Source of the DNA: Janthinobacterium tructae
Lineage (GTDB): Bacteria > Pseudomonadota > Gammaproteobacteria > Burkholderiales > Burkholderiaceae_D
Length of the DNA stretch: 64,000 bases
Direction: 5' to 3'
Assembly: GCF_006517255.1 (NCBI RefSeq)
Contig: NZ_CP041185.1
Location: 2,852,001 to 2,916,000, forward strand
The position numbers and the translations under genes were made by a program. The notes below the pieces were generated by a model. It was not told the origin of the DNA. It saw only the letters and a list, made by a program, of their open reading frames with translations, and made no database searches. This document shows, piece after piece, positions 19,458 through 28,399 of the stretch. Each line of letters opens with the position of its first letter. Positions within the stretch are counted from its first letter, which is position 1.

Positions 19458-20096
19458 ATGAGCCACCCTACCGCCTTCTCCGGCAGCCTGTTCGTGGTCG
19501 CCGCGCCATCGGGCGCCGGCAAATCGACACTGGTCAATGCATTGCTGGCGCAAGAGCCCGGCATCAAATTGTCGATTTCGACCACCACGCGCGCGCCCCG
19601 TCCGGGCGAGCAGCACGGCCGCGAATACTACTTCACGACGGCGGAAGACTTTGTCGCGCGCGCCGACCAGGGCGAGTTCCTGGAATGGGCGGAAGTACAT
19701 GGCAATTACTATGGCACCTCGCGCATCATGGTGGAACAGCAAATGCTGGCCGGCACCGACATCCTGCTGGAAATCGACTGGCAAGGCGCGCGCCAGGTGC
19801 GCAAGCAATTCCCCCGCGCGGCCGGTATTTTCATCCTGCCGCCATCGATCGATGCGCTCGAAGAGCGCCTGAACAAGCGCGGCCAGGACGAGCAGCACGT
19901 GATCACGCGCCGCCTGCTGGCGGCCGGCGGCGAAATCGCACACGCTCCCGAGTTCGAGTATGTTATTATCAATGAAGAGTTTACGGTCGCTTTGTCCGAA
20001 CTGAGCGCGATCGTGAGAGCGGCCCGTTGCCGGTTTGCGCAACAAGCGGCCCGCAACGCATCGCTATTCGCCCAGCTGGGCCTGCACGCAGAGTAA
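19458..20096 (+). CDS. gmk: Guanylate kinase
   Basis: Phosphorylates GMP to GDP with ATP. P-loop APSGAGKST, the GMP-binding run [19 protein letters not shown], and [12 protein letters not shown]. 212 residues, full length. Followed by rpoZ and spoT, the conserved gmk-rpoZ-spoT order that links guanine nucleotide supply, RNA polymerase and (p)ppGpp. Confidence 0.97.
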   Translation: MSHPTAFSGSLFVVAAPSGAGKSTLVNALLAQEPGIKLSISTTTRAPRPGEQHGREYYFTTAEDFVARADQGEFLEWAEVHGNYYGTSRIMVEQQMLAGTDILLEIDWQGARQVRKQFPRAAGIFILPPSIDALEERLNKRGQDEQHVITRRLLAAGGEIAHAPEFEYVIINEEFTVALSELSAIVRAARCRFAQQAARNASLFAQLGLHAE

Positions 20097-20155
20097 TTCG
20101 TCTGCACGCCAGGTCACACAGCGCCACGCACCACGCATAAAATTTAGGAGTTACT

Positions 20156-20359
20156 ATGGCCCGTATCACAATCGAAGATTGCCTGAAGCAGATCCCTAAC
20201 CGTTTCCAGCTGACCCTGGCTGCAACGTACCGCGCACGTCAGTTGTTGCAAGGCCACACCCCCAAGGTGGAAGCCAAGGACAAGCCTACCGTAGTCGCAC
20301 TGCGTGAAATCGCTGCCGGCAAAGTCGGCATCGAAATGCTGAAAAAGGTCCCGATGTAA
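20156..20359 (+). CDS. rpoZ: RNA polymerase omega subunit
   Basis: 67-residue omega subunit, which helps beta' folding and forms part of a ppGpp site on RNA polymerase. [19 protein letters not shown] and the middle [11 protein letters not shown] are typical. A strong TAGGAG ribosome site precedes the ATG. Between gmk and spoT. Confidence 0.97.
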   Translation: MARITIEDCLKQIPNRFQLTLAATYRARQLLQGHTPKVEAKDKPTVVALREIAAGKVGIEMLKKVPM

Positions 20360-20441
20360 TTGGGAAACCGCGTGCCGGAACAGTGCTGACCCCTGGTTCT
20401 ACCGTATCGTTTATTCACACTGTAAAGCAACGCGACGTTTT

Positions 20442-22724
20442 ATGAGTCTGACTCCAGCCGACACGACTTCTGCAGCACTGCCGCCCCTGGCCCCGCGCCA
20501 GGCGGCAAAATCACAGGGCGCTTCCGCGTCCGGTGCTGGCACGTCCGCCGGGACCGCCTCCGCGACACCGCCAGCGCCCGCCTTGGGCGTGGCCTCCGTC
20601 AGCCACCTGGCCGACAAGCTGGCCGAATACCTGTCCCCCGCCGACCTGAAAAAAGTCAAGGAAGCCTACCGCTTCTCCGACGAAATGCACCTGGGCCAGA
20701 TGCGCCGCTCGGGCGAGCCCTATATCTCGCATCCGATCGCCGTCGCCGAAATCTGCGCCGACTGGAAACTCGACGCGCAAGCCATCATGGCCGCCCTGCT
20801 GCACGACGTCATGGAAGACCAGGACGTCAAGAAAGATGAATTGATCGAGCGCTTCGGCGCACCCGTGGCGCATCTGGTCGATGGCCTGTCGAAGCTGGAA
20901 AAGATCGAATTCCAGAGCCAGATCGAAGCGCAGGCGGAAAACTTCCGCAAGATGCTGCTGGCCATGGCGTCCGACGTGCGCGTGATCCTGATCAAGCTGG
21001 CCGACCGCCTGCACAATATGCGCACGCTGGACTTCATGACGGCGGCAAAAAAACGCCGCATCGCCAGCGAGACCATGGAAGTGTACGTGCCGATCGCGCA
21101 CCGCCTCGGCCTGAACAATATTTACCACGAGCTGCAGGACTTGTCGTTCTCGCACCTGTACCCGATGCGCTACCGCACCCTGGCGAAAGCCGTCAAGGCG
21201 GCGCGCGGCAACCGGCGCGAAGTGGTCAACAAGATCATGGAAGCGGTGAAAAGCACCTTGTCCATGGCCGAACTCGAAGCCGACGTCACGGGCCGCGAAA
21301 AGACCCTGTACGACATCTATAAAAAGATGCGCAGCAAGCATTTATCGTTTTCGCAAGTGCTGGACGTGTACGGCTTCCGCGTGGTGGTGGGCAGCTTTGC
21401 CGACTGCTACGTGACCCTGGGCACCCTGCACAGCCTGTACAAGCCCATGCCGGGCAAGTTCAAGGATTACATCGCGATTCGCAAGCTGAACGGCTACCAG
21501 TCGCTGCACACGACCGTCATCGGCCCGTACGGCACACCCGTCGAATTCCAGATCCGCACGCAGGAAATGCACCGCACGGCCGAGTCTGGCGTGGCGGCGC
21601 ACTGGCTCTACAAGAGCGGCGAATCGAACCCATCCGACTTGCAGCAGCGCACCCATGCGTGGCTGCAATCGCTGCTCGACATCCAGCAGCAGACGGGCGA
21701 CTCGGCCGAATTCCTCGAACACGTCAAGGTCGACCTGTTCCCCGATTCCGTCTACGTGTTTACGCCGAAGTCGAAGATCATCGCCCTGCCGCGCGGCGCC
21801 ACGGCCATCGACTTCGCCTATTCGATCCATACGGGCATCGGCGACCAGACCGTGGCCGTGAAGATCAACAACGAAACCTCGCCGCTGCGCACCGAGCTGC
21901 ACAATGGCGACATCGTCGAGATCATTACCGATTCCTCGTCGCGCCCCAGCCCCACCTGGCTGTCGTTCGTACGCACCGGCAAGGCCCGTTCGGCCATCCG
22001 CCACCATTTGCGCACGATCAACCTGCCCGAATCGATCGCCCTGGGCCAGCAACTGCTGTCGCAGGCGCTGCACGCCCTGAACATCGACGCCGACCTGCCG
22101 GCGCCGCTGGTCGAACGCCTGCTCAACGAATCGAGCGCCAATTCCATGGACGAGCTGTATGCGGACATCGGCATCGGCAAGCGCATGGCCACCCTGGTGG
22201 CGCGCCACATTTTTGGCTTGATCGGCGGCGAAGCGGCCAGCATGCCGGTGGAACACAATAGCGGCAGCGAACTCGACCCCGTTACCATCTGCGGCACCGA
22301 AGGCGTCTCGGTGCAGCTGGCACCGTGCTGTTTGCCAATTCCCGGCGACCAGATCATCGGCCAGCTGCGGCGCGACCAGGGGCTGCTCGTGCACACGAGC
22401 GACTGCTCGCAGGCCAAGCGCCAGCGCGCCAAGGAACCGGACCGCTGGATCGCCGTGCGCTGGGGAACAGAACTGAACCGCCGCTTCGACTGCCGCATCA
22501 AGGTGCTGATCAACAGCGAACGGGGCATCCTGGCCCGCGTGGCCGCAGAAATCGGCGAATCCGACGCCAACATCATCTATGTGGGCATGGACGAAGACAA
22601 GGACAACGTGCTCGACCAGTTGCGCTTCACCGTGCAAGTCAAGGACCGCGTCCACCTGGCCGCCCTGCTGCGCAACGTGCGCAGGGTAGCGGGTGTCAAC
22701 CGGATACTCCGGGAGCGCAATTAG
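20442..22724 (+). CDS. spoT: Bifunctional (p)ppGpp synthetase/hydrolase
   Basis: Long RSH enzyme, 760 residues, controlling the stringent response. Order: Ala/Pro-rich N-terminus (1-60); HD hydrolase domain (about 80-230, SHPIAVAEI and ALLHDVMED intact, so hydrolysis is expected); synthetase domain (about 280-400, DVYGFRVVVG and KLNGYQSLHTTVIGPYGTPVEFQIRT); TGS domain (about 430-490, FPDSVYVFTPKSKIIALPRG); C-terminal ACT domain (about 685-755). The intact HD motif argues for SpoT/Rel rather than RelA. Confidence 0.95.
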   Translation: MSLTPADTTSAALPPLAPRQAAKSQGASASGAGTSAGTASATPPAPALGVASVSHLADKLAEYLSPADLKKVKEAYRFSDEMHLGQMRRSGEPYISHPIAVAEICADWKLDAQAIMAALLHDVMEDQDVKKDELIERFGAPVAHLVDGLSKLEKIEFQSQIEAQAENFRKMLLAMASDVRVILIKLADRLHNMRTLDFMTAAKKRRIASETMEVYVPIAHRLGLNNIYHELQDLSFSHLYPMRYRTLAKAVKAARGNRREVVNKIMEAVKSTLSMAELEADVTGREKTLYDIYKKMRSKHLSFSQVLDVYGFRVVVGSFADCYVTLGTLHSLYKPMPGKFKDYIAIRKLNGYQSLHTTVIGPYGTPVEFQIRTQEMHRTAESGVAAHWLYKSGESNPSDLQQRTHAWLQSLLDIQQQTGDSAEFLEHVKVDLFPDSVYVFTPKSKIIALPRGATAIDFAYSIHTGIGDQTVAVKINNETSPLRTELHNGDIVEIITDSSSRPSPTWLSFVRTGKARSAIRHHLRTINLPESIALGQQLLSQALHALNIDADLPAPLVERLLNESSANSMDELYADIGIGKRMATLVARHIFGLIGGEAASMPVEHNSGSELDPVTICGTEGVSVQLAPCCLPIPGDQIIGQLRRDQGLLVHTSDCSQAKRQRAKEPDRWIAVRWGTELNRRFDCRIKVLINSERGILARVAAEIGESDANIIYVGMDEDKDNVLDQLRFTVQVKDRVHLAALLRNVRRVAGVNRILRERN

Positions 22725-22763
22725 AAAAACGGCTGGCCAGATTCTCTGCCCAGCCGTTTTTTC
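22724..22763 (+). terminator. Bidirectional terminator between spoT and greB
   Basis: AAAAACGGCTGG ... CCAGCCGTTTTTT hairpin with A and T tracts on both sides, directly after the spoT stop and 18 bp before the end of convergent greB, so it can serve both genes. Confidence 0.88.
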
Positions 22764-22780
22764 ATGCGCCGAACATCAGC

Positions 22781-23347
22781 TCAAGTCTCTCCGGGCGCCG
22801 GATACGTCACTTCCAGCAACTCCAGCTCCTGTTCGCCCTGCGGCGTGTTGAGGGTGATGAGGTCCCCCTCGCGCGCCTTGGTGATGGTGCGGGCCATCGG
22901 CGAGACCCAGCTGATCTTGCCGTTCAGGGGGTCGAATTCATCGATGCCGACGATGGTGATGGTGTGCGTCTCGCCGTCGCTGGTGCGATACCTTACCGTG
23001 GCGCCGAAAAACACCTGGTCGTTGCCATGATGCACGCTGGGGTCGACGATGGCGGCCAGGTCCATGCGTTTGGTCAGGGAGCGGATGCGGCGGTCGATTT
23101 CGCGCAGCCGGCGCTTGCCATAGATATAGTCGCCATTTTCCGAACGGTCGCCATTCGACGCCGCCCAATGCACGATGCGCACCACTTCCGGACGGTCAAC
23201 GTCGATCAGCTGCAGCAGCTCTTCCTTGATGCGCTGGTAACCGGCCGGCGTGATGTAGTTCTTGGCGCCGGCGGGAATGGCCAGCGCCAGCGCCGCCGCT
23301 TCTTCATCGTCGTCGTTGTCGGATTCTTTTACAAAGGCTTTATTCAT
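22781..23347 (-). CDS. greB: Transcription elongation factor GreB
   Basis: Rescues backtracked RNA polymerase by stimulating transcript cleavage. N-terminal coiled coil (about 35-105, YITPAGYQRIKEELLQL ... DYIYGKRRLREIDRRIRSL) and C-terminal FKBP-like domain (VFFGATVRY ... ISWVSPMARTI). The RIVHWAASNGDRSENGDY stretch carries the tip acidic residues. The ATG at 23347 (MNKAFVKESDNDDDEE) gives 188 residues with a GreB-type acidic N-terminus. Convergent with spoT. Confidence 0.95.
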   Translation of the reverse strand: MNKAFVKESDNDDDEEAAALALAIPAGAKNYITPAGYQRIKEELLQLIDVDRPEVVRIVHWAASNGDRSENGDYIYGKRRLREIDRRIRSLTKRMDLAAIVDPSVHHGNDQVFFGATVRYRTSDGETHTITIVGIDEFDPLNGKISWVSPMARTITKAREGDLITLNTPQGEQELELLEVTYPAPGET

Positions 23348-23462
23348 CCATCTATTGTAGCCCCGCCAGGGAGCCACAGGCACACCGGATGCGGGGGCAG
23401 CCGGGCTTTTTTGACGTATCATCGTGGCAATCGCGGCAAACCAGCGCCGCATACGGAGACGG

Positions 23463-24050
23463 ATGAAAAAATTCTATAGAGTCAGGCGCTGGCTGTTCGC
23501 GCCGCTGGTCTACCTGGCCGCCATCTGCCTGCTGATCGAGGAATGGCTGTGGGCGACGGGCGCGCGCATCATGCAGGTGGTGGCGCAATTTCCGCCCCTG
23601 CATGCGCTCGAAACGTGGATCAAGCGCCTGCCGCCGTACTGGGCGCTGGCCATCTTCGTGCTGCCGGCCGTGCTGCTGTTTCCCGTCAAACTGCTGGCCC
23701 TGCTGGCGATCGCGCGCGGCCATGCGTTTTCCGGCATCGGCGTGATCGTCATCGCCAAGCTGGGCGGCGCGGCCGCCGTCGCGCGCCTGTACAAGCTGAC
23801 GCGCCCTACCCTGCTCAGTTTGCCCTGGTTTGCCCGTTGGCATGGCCTCTTCATGGAAACCAAGGACCGCTGGATCGCCCGCCTGCGCGCCACTCGCCCA
23901 TGGCGCCGGGTCAGCCGCCTGTCGGCCGCGCTGGGCCGTGCCCGCCGCGCCTGGTGGCAGCGCTTGCGCAAGGGCACGCCAGGCCGTCATAATTCCCGCC
24001 CGGCCAGAGTGCTGCGCCGCTTCGCCGCTTTTTGGCGCGCCCGCCGCTGA
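23463..24050 (+). CDS. Membrane protein with a strongly basic C-terminal tail
   Basis: 195 residues, family not recognised. Two likely membrane segments: about 9-34 (LFAPLVYLAAICLLIEEWLW) and about 58-88 (YWALAIFVLPAVLLFPVKLLALLAI), then a glycine/alanine-rich stretch. The last 70 residues are rich in Arg and Trp with many RR pairs, suggesting contact with nucleic acid or anionic lipid on the cytoplasmic side. Start ATG 23463 has GGAGACGG upstream. Its stop is 17 bp before the histidine kinase start, so the two are likely co-transcribed. Confidence 0.8.
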   Translation: MKKFYRVRRWLFAPLVYLAAICLLIEEWLWATGARIMQVVAQFPPLHALETWIKRLPPYWALAIFVLPAVLLFPVKLLALLAIARGHAFSGIGVIVIAKLGGAAAVARLYKLTRPTLLSLPWFARWHGLFMETKDRWIARLRATRPWRRVSRLSAALGRARRAWWQRLRKGTPGRHNSRPARVLRRFAAFWRARR

Positions 24051-24067
24051 TGAAGAAAGGCCATCCC

Positions 24068-25558
24068 ATGCACGATACTCCCCGGCTCTCCCCCGCCCTG
24101 CGCGCGGCGGCGCCGGAAATCTACCTGTACGACGCGGCAAGCTTGCAATTGCTGGACGCCAACGATGCCGCCTGCGACAACTTGCAATATGCACGCAAGC
24201 AATTGCTGGCGATGACGCCCTTCACCCTGGCGCCGCAGCTCGACGCGCAGCAACTGGCCGCCGTGCTGGCCGCCCTGGACGACAGCATCGGCGCGCAAGC
24301 CTTGCTGCATGTGCAGCAGCGCCGCCGCGATGGCAGCCTGTATTCGCTCAGCCTGCACCTGTCGCGCGCCAGCCGCCAGGGCCGCGCCTTGCTGCTGGCC
24401 GAGGGCGAAGACTTGCGCACGCCACAGGCGACGGCAGCCGCCCTGGCGCAGGTCCAGTCGCGCTTCAACGCCATCGTCTCGAATACGCCGGGCCTGGTGT
24501 ACCAGTTCTGCCTGCACGCGGATGGGCGCGCCGCCTTCCCCTACCTGAGCGATGGCTGCCAGGCCTTGCTGGGCCTGGAGCCGGCACAGCTGCACGCGCG
24601 CCCGGAACTGTTCTACCAGCTGATCCTGGCCGACGACCGCGCCTCGTATCTGGAGTCGATGCAGGCCTCAAAAAACGCCTTGTGGAGCTGGAACTGGGAA
24701 GGCCGCATCTGGATCGATGCCTGGAAGGATGTCAAATGGATCAACTTGCGCTCCACGCCGCGCGCGCTGGCCGACGGCACGGTGCAGTGGGAAGGCATCA
24801 TGACGAATATCACGGAAAGCCGGCTGGAACAGATCGAAGTGCGCCAATCGCGCGCCCGCCTGGCCGAGCTGACTGCGCATATCGACAAGGTCAAGGAACA
24901 CGAACGCACGCGCCTGGCGCGCGAACTGCACGATGACCTGGGCGGCAATTTGACGGCGATCAAGATGGCGCTGGCCATGCTGGCGCGCCGCCTGCCGCCG
25001 GACGACCCGCTGCTGCAGGAAAAGGCCGACTATGTCGATGCCCTGGTCGACCGCAGCATCGACGCCGTGCACCGCATTTCGCTGGACTTGCGCCCCTCCA
25101 TGCTGGACCTGGGCCTGGTTGCCGCGCTGGACTGGCAGGTAAAGGAATTCGCGCGCCAGGCCGGCATCGAATGCCAATTCATTTCCAACCGCCAGCATAT
25201 CGAACTGGAACTGGACCAGGCGACCAGCCTGTTCCGCATCGCCCAGGAAGCGCTGACGAATATCGCCAAGCATGCGCAGGCCAGCAAGGTCAGCGTGCGC
25301 CTGGCCCGGCAGCGCCAGCATCTGAGCCTGTCGATCGCCGACAATGGGGTCGGCATGCGCCTGTCCGACCGCGCCAAGCCGCAGTCGTTCGGCATCCGCG
25401 GCATGGCCGAACGTGCCAGCGCGCTGGGCGGCACCCTGAGCCTCGTCAATGGGACCGATGGCGGCACTCTCCTGAGCATAAAAATCCGGCTGACCACGCC
25501 GCGAGAGGCGATAATAGCGGCTGCAGCCAGCGCACCAGCGCAAAGCGGATCGCCATAA
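24068..25558 (+). CDS. NarL-type sensor histidine kinase, apparently soluble
   Basis: 496 residues with no membrane helix. Two PAS-like segments: about 15-125 and about 137-265 (VQSRFNAIVSNTPGLVYQFCLHADG ... WEGIMTNITESR). A HisKA_3 dimerisation domain follows with the phospho-acceptor histidine in ERTRLARELHDDLGGNLTAIK, then the ATPase domain (EALTNIAKHAQASKVSV, IADNGVGMR, FGIRGMAERASALGGTL). The start at 24068 is favoured by AAAGG; an ATG at 24050 overlapping the previous stop is the alternative. Partner is the response regulator 52 bp downstream. Signal unknown. Confidence 0.9.
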   Translation: MHDTPRLSPALRAAAPEIYLYDAASLQLLDANDAACDNLQYARKQLLAMTPFTLAPQLDAQQLAAVLAALDDSIGAQALLHVQQRRRDGSLYSLSLHLSRASRQGRALLLAEGEDLRTPQATAAALAQVQSRFNAIVSNTPGLVYQFCLHADGRAAFPYLSDGCQALLGLEPAQLHARPELFYQLILADDRASYLESMQASKNALWSWNWEGRIWIDAWKDVKWINLRSTPRALADGTVQWEGIMTNITESRLEQIEVRQSRARLAELTAHIDKVKEHERTRLARELHDDLGGNLTAIKMALAMLARRLPPDDPLLQEKADYVDALVDRSIDAVHRISLDLRPSMLDLGLVAALDWQVKEFARQAGIECQFISNRQHIELELDQATSLFRIAQEALTNIAKHAQASKVSVRLARQRQHLSLSIADNGVGMRLSDRAKPQSFGIRGMAERASALGGTLSLVNGTDGGTLLSIKIRLTTPREAIIAAAASAPAQSGSP

Positions 25559-25610
25559 GGCCACAGGGTCGCCGCAGGGCGCAGGGATTCAAATAGGAAA
25601 CAACGCAGTC

Positions 25611-26258
25611 ATGAAAGAAAAAGCCACCATCCGGGTATTCATCGCCGACGATCATGCGATCGTGCGCGAGGGCTTGAAGCAAATCCTCGCCGACACGAAG
25701 GACATCATCGTGGCCGGCGAGGCTGAAAATGGCCACGACGCCATCAAACTGTTCCGCGGCTCGAAATGCCAGGTGTTGCTGCTCGACATCTCCCTGCCCG
25801 ACCGCAGCGGCATCGAGGTGCTCAAGCAGATCAAGAAGGAAAAGCCGGAACTGGCCGTGCTGATGCTCTCCATGCACCGCGAGGACCAGTACGCGATTCG
25901 CTCGCTCAAGGCGGGCGCGGCCGGTTACCTGACGAAACAGAGTGCGCCGCGCGAGCTGGTCACGGCCATCCGCCAGGTGGCGCAAGGCTTGAAATACATC
26001 AGTGCCTCGCTGGCGCAGGAACTGGCCAACACGGTGGGCGAAGACCACGAGACCGCCTTGCACGACACCCTGTCGGACCGCGAATACCAGACCCTGGTCA
26101 TGATCGCCTCGGGCAAGGCGGTGGGCGCCATTGCCGAAGAACTCAAATTATCCGTGAAAACCGTCAGCGAATACCGCGCCCGCTTGCTGGTCAAGATGAA
26201 ACTCAAGAACAGTGCTGAACTGACGCATTACGCCATCCGCAACCAGCTGGTGGATTGA
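25611..26258 (+). CDS. NarL/FixJ-family response regulator
   Basis: 215 residues. Receiver domain 1-125 with acidic pocket DD at 13-14, phosphorylated Asp59 (LLLDISLPDRSG) and the conserved lysine in GYLTKQSAP; LuxR-type helix-turn-helix about 150-205 (SDREYQTLVMIASGKAVGAIAEELKLSVKTVSEYRARLLVKM). Expected to be phosphorylated by the preceding kinase and to bind DNA as a dimer. Targets unknown; the next gene is a diguanylate cyclase, which may be one. Confidence 0.93.
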   Translation: MKEKATIRVFIADDHAIVREGLKQILADTKDIIVAGEAENGHDAIKLFRGSKCQVLLLDISLPDRSGIEVLKQIKKEKPELAVLMLSMHREDQYAIRSLKAGAAGYLTKQSAPRELVTAIRQVAQGLKYISASLAQELANTVGEDHETALHDTLSDREYQTLVMIASGKAVGAIAEELKLSVKTVSEYRARLLVKMKLKNSAELTHYAIRNQLVD

Positions 26259-26322
26259 CGCCAAAGCGGCATGCGCGCTGGCATCGGGCGAATTGACAGG
26301 ACTTCTCCTTGCTTCTCGCACA

Positions 26323-26349
26323 ATAAGTTCTTTGCCAACTCGCCTATCA
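26323..26349 (+). promoter_or_regulatory. Weak sigma-28-like promoter before the diguanylate cyclase
   Basis: ATAAGTTC, 11 bp spacer, GCCTATCA, 38 bp before the ATG. Spacing is exact but each box has two or more mismatches to TAAAGTTT/GCCGATAA, so this is much weaker than the sites at fliC, fliD, flgK and flgM. Confidence 0.3.
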
Positions 26350-26387
26350 TGGGGATAATGAGAAATATCTGAAAAGGCTGTGTCTAC

Positions 26388-28031
26388 ATGTCCAGTAAAT
26401 TGCCATCTTCACCAGCAAGCGCTCCCGCTGGCGCCACGCATACCGCCGCCGCTGCGGCGATGAATCCGGCCGATATCGCCCGCGAAGCGTTTCGCCGCCT
26501 GGCCACGCGCCGCATCGCCCCCACGCCCAGCGCCTACCGCGATATCTACAATGAAATCGCCGGCATCAGCGAACCGGCCGATACGCCTGCCGCCCCGGCA
26601 GCCGTGCTGGCCGCCAGCGCTCCCACGGAGAGCGGCGCGGAAAACGTCCTGACGCAGTTTGCCGCCAAGATGAGCGAATCGGCGGGCGAACTGGGCGACT
26701 TTGGCCGCCGTTTCCAGCGGGCACTGAAGGCGCGCGACTGGGACAGCTATGCGCGCACCCTGGCGCAGCTGGCGGAAAAACAGGTCAAGAAAGGCGGCGG
26801 CATCGAATTGCCGCCCCTGCCGGACGGCGAACAGACGCGCACCCTGCGCGAATTGCTCAGCCGCACCCTGGGCTTTGCCGTCGCCACCTTGCTGACGGGC
26901 ACGCCCGCGCTGGTGGAAGAAGCCGAATCGCTGGGCGCTGCCATCAAACTGGCGCACACGGAAGAGGCACTGAACGAAGCGGCGCTGCGCCTGAAGCAGC
27001 TGTGCTACCAGATCGAACTGAAAAGCGGCGATACGGCCGAGCAGCAGGAATTGCTGCTGCGCCTCTTCAAGTTGCTGCTGGACAACGTCAGCCAATTGCT
27101 CGACGACGACAGCTGGCTGCGCGGCCAGGTCGATGCCGTGCAAAACCTGATCGCCGGCCCGCTCGACCAGCGCGCGCTGGAAGACGCCACGCGCAGCCTG
27201 AAGGAAGTCATCTACAAGCAAAGCCAGCTCAAGCACAGCCTGTCCGACGTCAAGCTGACGGTCAAGAACATGATGATGACCTTCATCGACCGCCTGGGGC
27301 AAGTGGCGGCCAGCACGGGCGACTTCCATGAAAAGATCGGTGGCTATTCTGAAAAGATCAGCCAGGCGGAAAATATCAGCGAATTGAACAGTGTTCTCGA
27401 CGAAGTCTTGCGCGAAACGCGCATGGTGCAGAACGAAGCCCTGCGCGCACGCGACAAGATGGTGCTGGCGCGCCAGGAAGTGCAGGATGCGGAACAGCGC
27501 ATCCACACCCTGGAAGCGAAGCTCCAGCATATGAGCGAACTGGTGCGGGAAGACCAGCTGACAGGCAGCCTGAACCGCCGTGGCCTGGACGATGTGTTCG
27601 AGCGCGAGACCGCCCGCTCCGACCGCCGCGGCACGCCGCTGTGCATCGCCATGCTGGACCTGGACGATTTCAAGCGCCTGAACGACACCTATGGCCACCT
27701 GGCCGGCGATGCTGCCTTGAAACACCTGGTGAAGATCGTCAAGGAAACCCTGCGCTCGATGGACGTCATCGCCCGCTTCGGCGGCGAGGAATTCCTCATC
27801 CTGCTGCCGGAAACCACGGTAGAAGCGGCCGCATCGACGATGACGCGCTTGCAGCGCGAGCTGACCCGGCATTTCTTCCTGCACGACAACGAAAAGGTCT
27901 TGATCACCTTTTCCGCCGGCGTGGCCCTGCGCCTGCCCAACGAAGACCAGGCCGAGCTGGTCAAGCGCGCCGACCGTGCCATGTACCAGGCCAAGCAGAC
28001 GGGCAAGAATCGGGTGGTGGTTGCCGACTGA
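26388..28031 (+). CDS. Diguanylate cyclase with a helical N-terminal region
   Basis: 547 residues, no membrane helix. Residues about 25-60 (PADIAREAFRRLATRRIAPTPSAYRDIYNEIAG) look like a small helical module common at the front of such cyclases. A long helical and coiled-coil region follows (about 230-395), then a C-terminal GGDEF domain with MLDLDDFKRLNDTYGH, active site GGEEF and an RSMD inhibition site five residues upstream. It should make cyclic di-GMP and be product-inhibited. Its position just before the flagellin gene, with the c-di-GMP brake YcgR encoded in the same supercluster, suggests a motility role. Confidence 0.92.
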   Translation: MSSKLPSSPASAPAGATHTAAAAAMNPADIAREAFRRLATRRIAPTPSAYRDIYNEIAGISEPADTPAAPAAVLAASAPTESGAENVLTQFAAKMSESAGELGDFGRRFQRALKARDWDSYARTLAQLAEKQVKKGGGIELPPLPDGEQTRTLRELLSRTLGFAVATLLTGTPALVEEAESLGAAIKLAHTEEALNEAALRLKQLCYQIELKSGDTAEQQELLLRLFKLLLDNVSQLLDDDSWLRGQVDAVQNLIAGPLDQRALEDATRSLKEVIYKQSQLKHSLSDVKLTVKNMMMTFIDRLGQVAASTGDFHEKIGGYSEKISQAENISELNSVLDEVLRETRMVQNEALRARDKMVLARQEVQDAEQRIHTLEAKLQHMSELVREDQLTGSLNRRGLDDVFERETARSDRRGTPLCIAMLDLDDFKRLNDTYGHLAGDAALKHLVKIVKETLRSMDVIARFGGEEFLILLPETTVEAAASTMTRLQRELTRHFFLHDNEKVLITFSAGVALRLPNEDQAELVKRADRAMYQAKQTGKNRVVVAD

Positions 28032-28061
28032 ACGGCAACTTGCAGGCTGTCGCACATCATG

Positions 28062-28086
28062 CCCACCTTACGGTGGGTTTTTTTTG
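28062..28086 (+). terminator. Rho-independent terminator after the diguanylate cyclase
   Basis: CCCACC TTAC GGTGGG followed by eight T. It insulates fliC from the upstream gene. The rest of the 368 bp gap 28032-28399 carries two sigma-28 promoters and the fliC leader. Confidence 0.88.
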
Positions 28087-28195
28087 GGCTGCGCCCGGCA
28101 CGGGCGTACGGTGGCGCTGCCGCGGCCCACATGCGCCTCCTGTGGCAATCTGAAGATACTGAACATTATTTCTTATATTTAATTATTTACCACCC

Positions 28196-28222
28196 TAAAG
28201 TTTCACCAAAGCGTGCCGTTTA
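28196..28222 (+). promoter_or_regulatory. Sigma-28 promoter 1 of fliC
   Basis: TAAAGTTT, 11 bp spacer, GCCGTTTA, close to the FliA consensus TAAAGTTT-N11-GCCGATAA. It lies about 178 bp upstream of the flagellin ATG, implying a long leader if used. Confidence 0.8.
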
Positions 28223-28282
28223 TGCGTCCTCGCCCAGGGCAACTTGAGGGGCAAAACAAAAAATATACTCGCTGTATTTCCC

Positions 28283-28309
28283 TAAACTTTCCATGGCCCA
28301 CTCCGTTAA
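28283..28309 (+). promoter_or_regulatory. Sigma-28 promoter 2 of fliC
   Basis: TAAACTTT, 11 bp spacer, TCCGTTAA, one or two mismatches per box. It starts 87 bp downstream of promoter 1 and ends 90 bp before the ATG. Confidence 0.68.
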
Positions 28310-28399
28310 TGAATATAACTGCGGTGTGAGTGTCCCGGAAGGCAGGGGCAGACCAAGGTACAAGGCACATAGCCAAAACATATAGCAAGGAGCTTCAAA

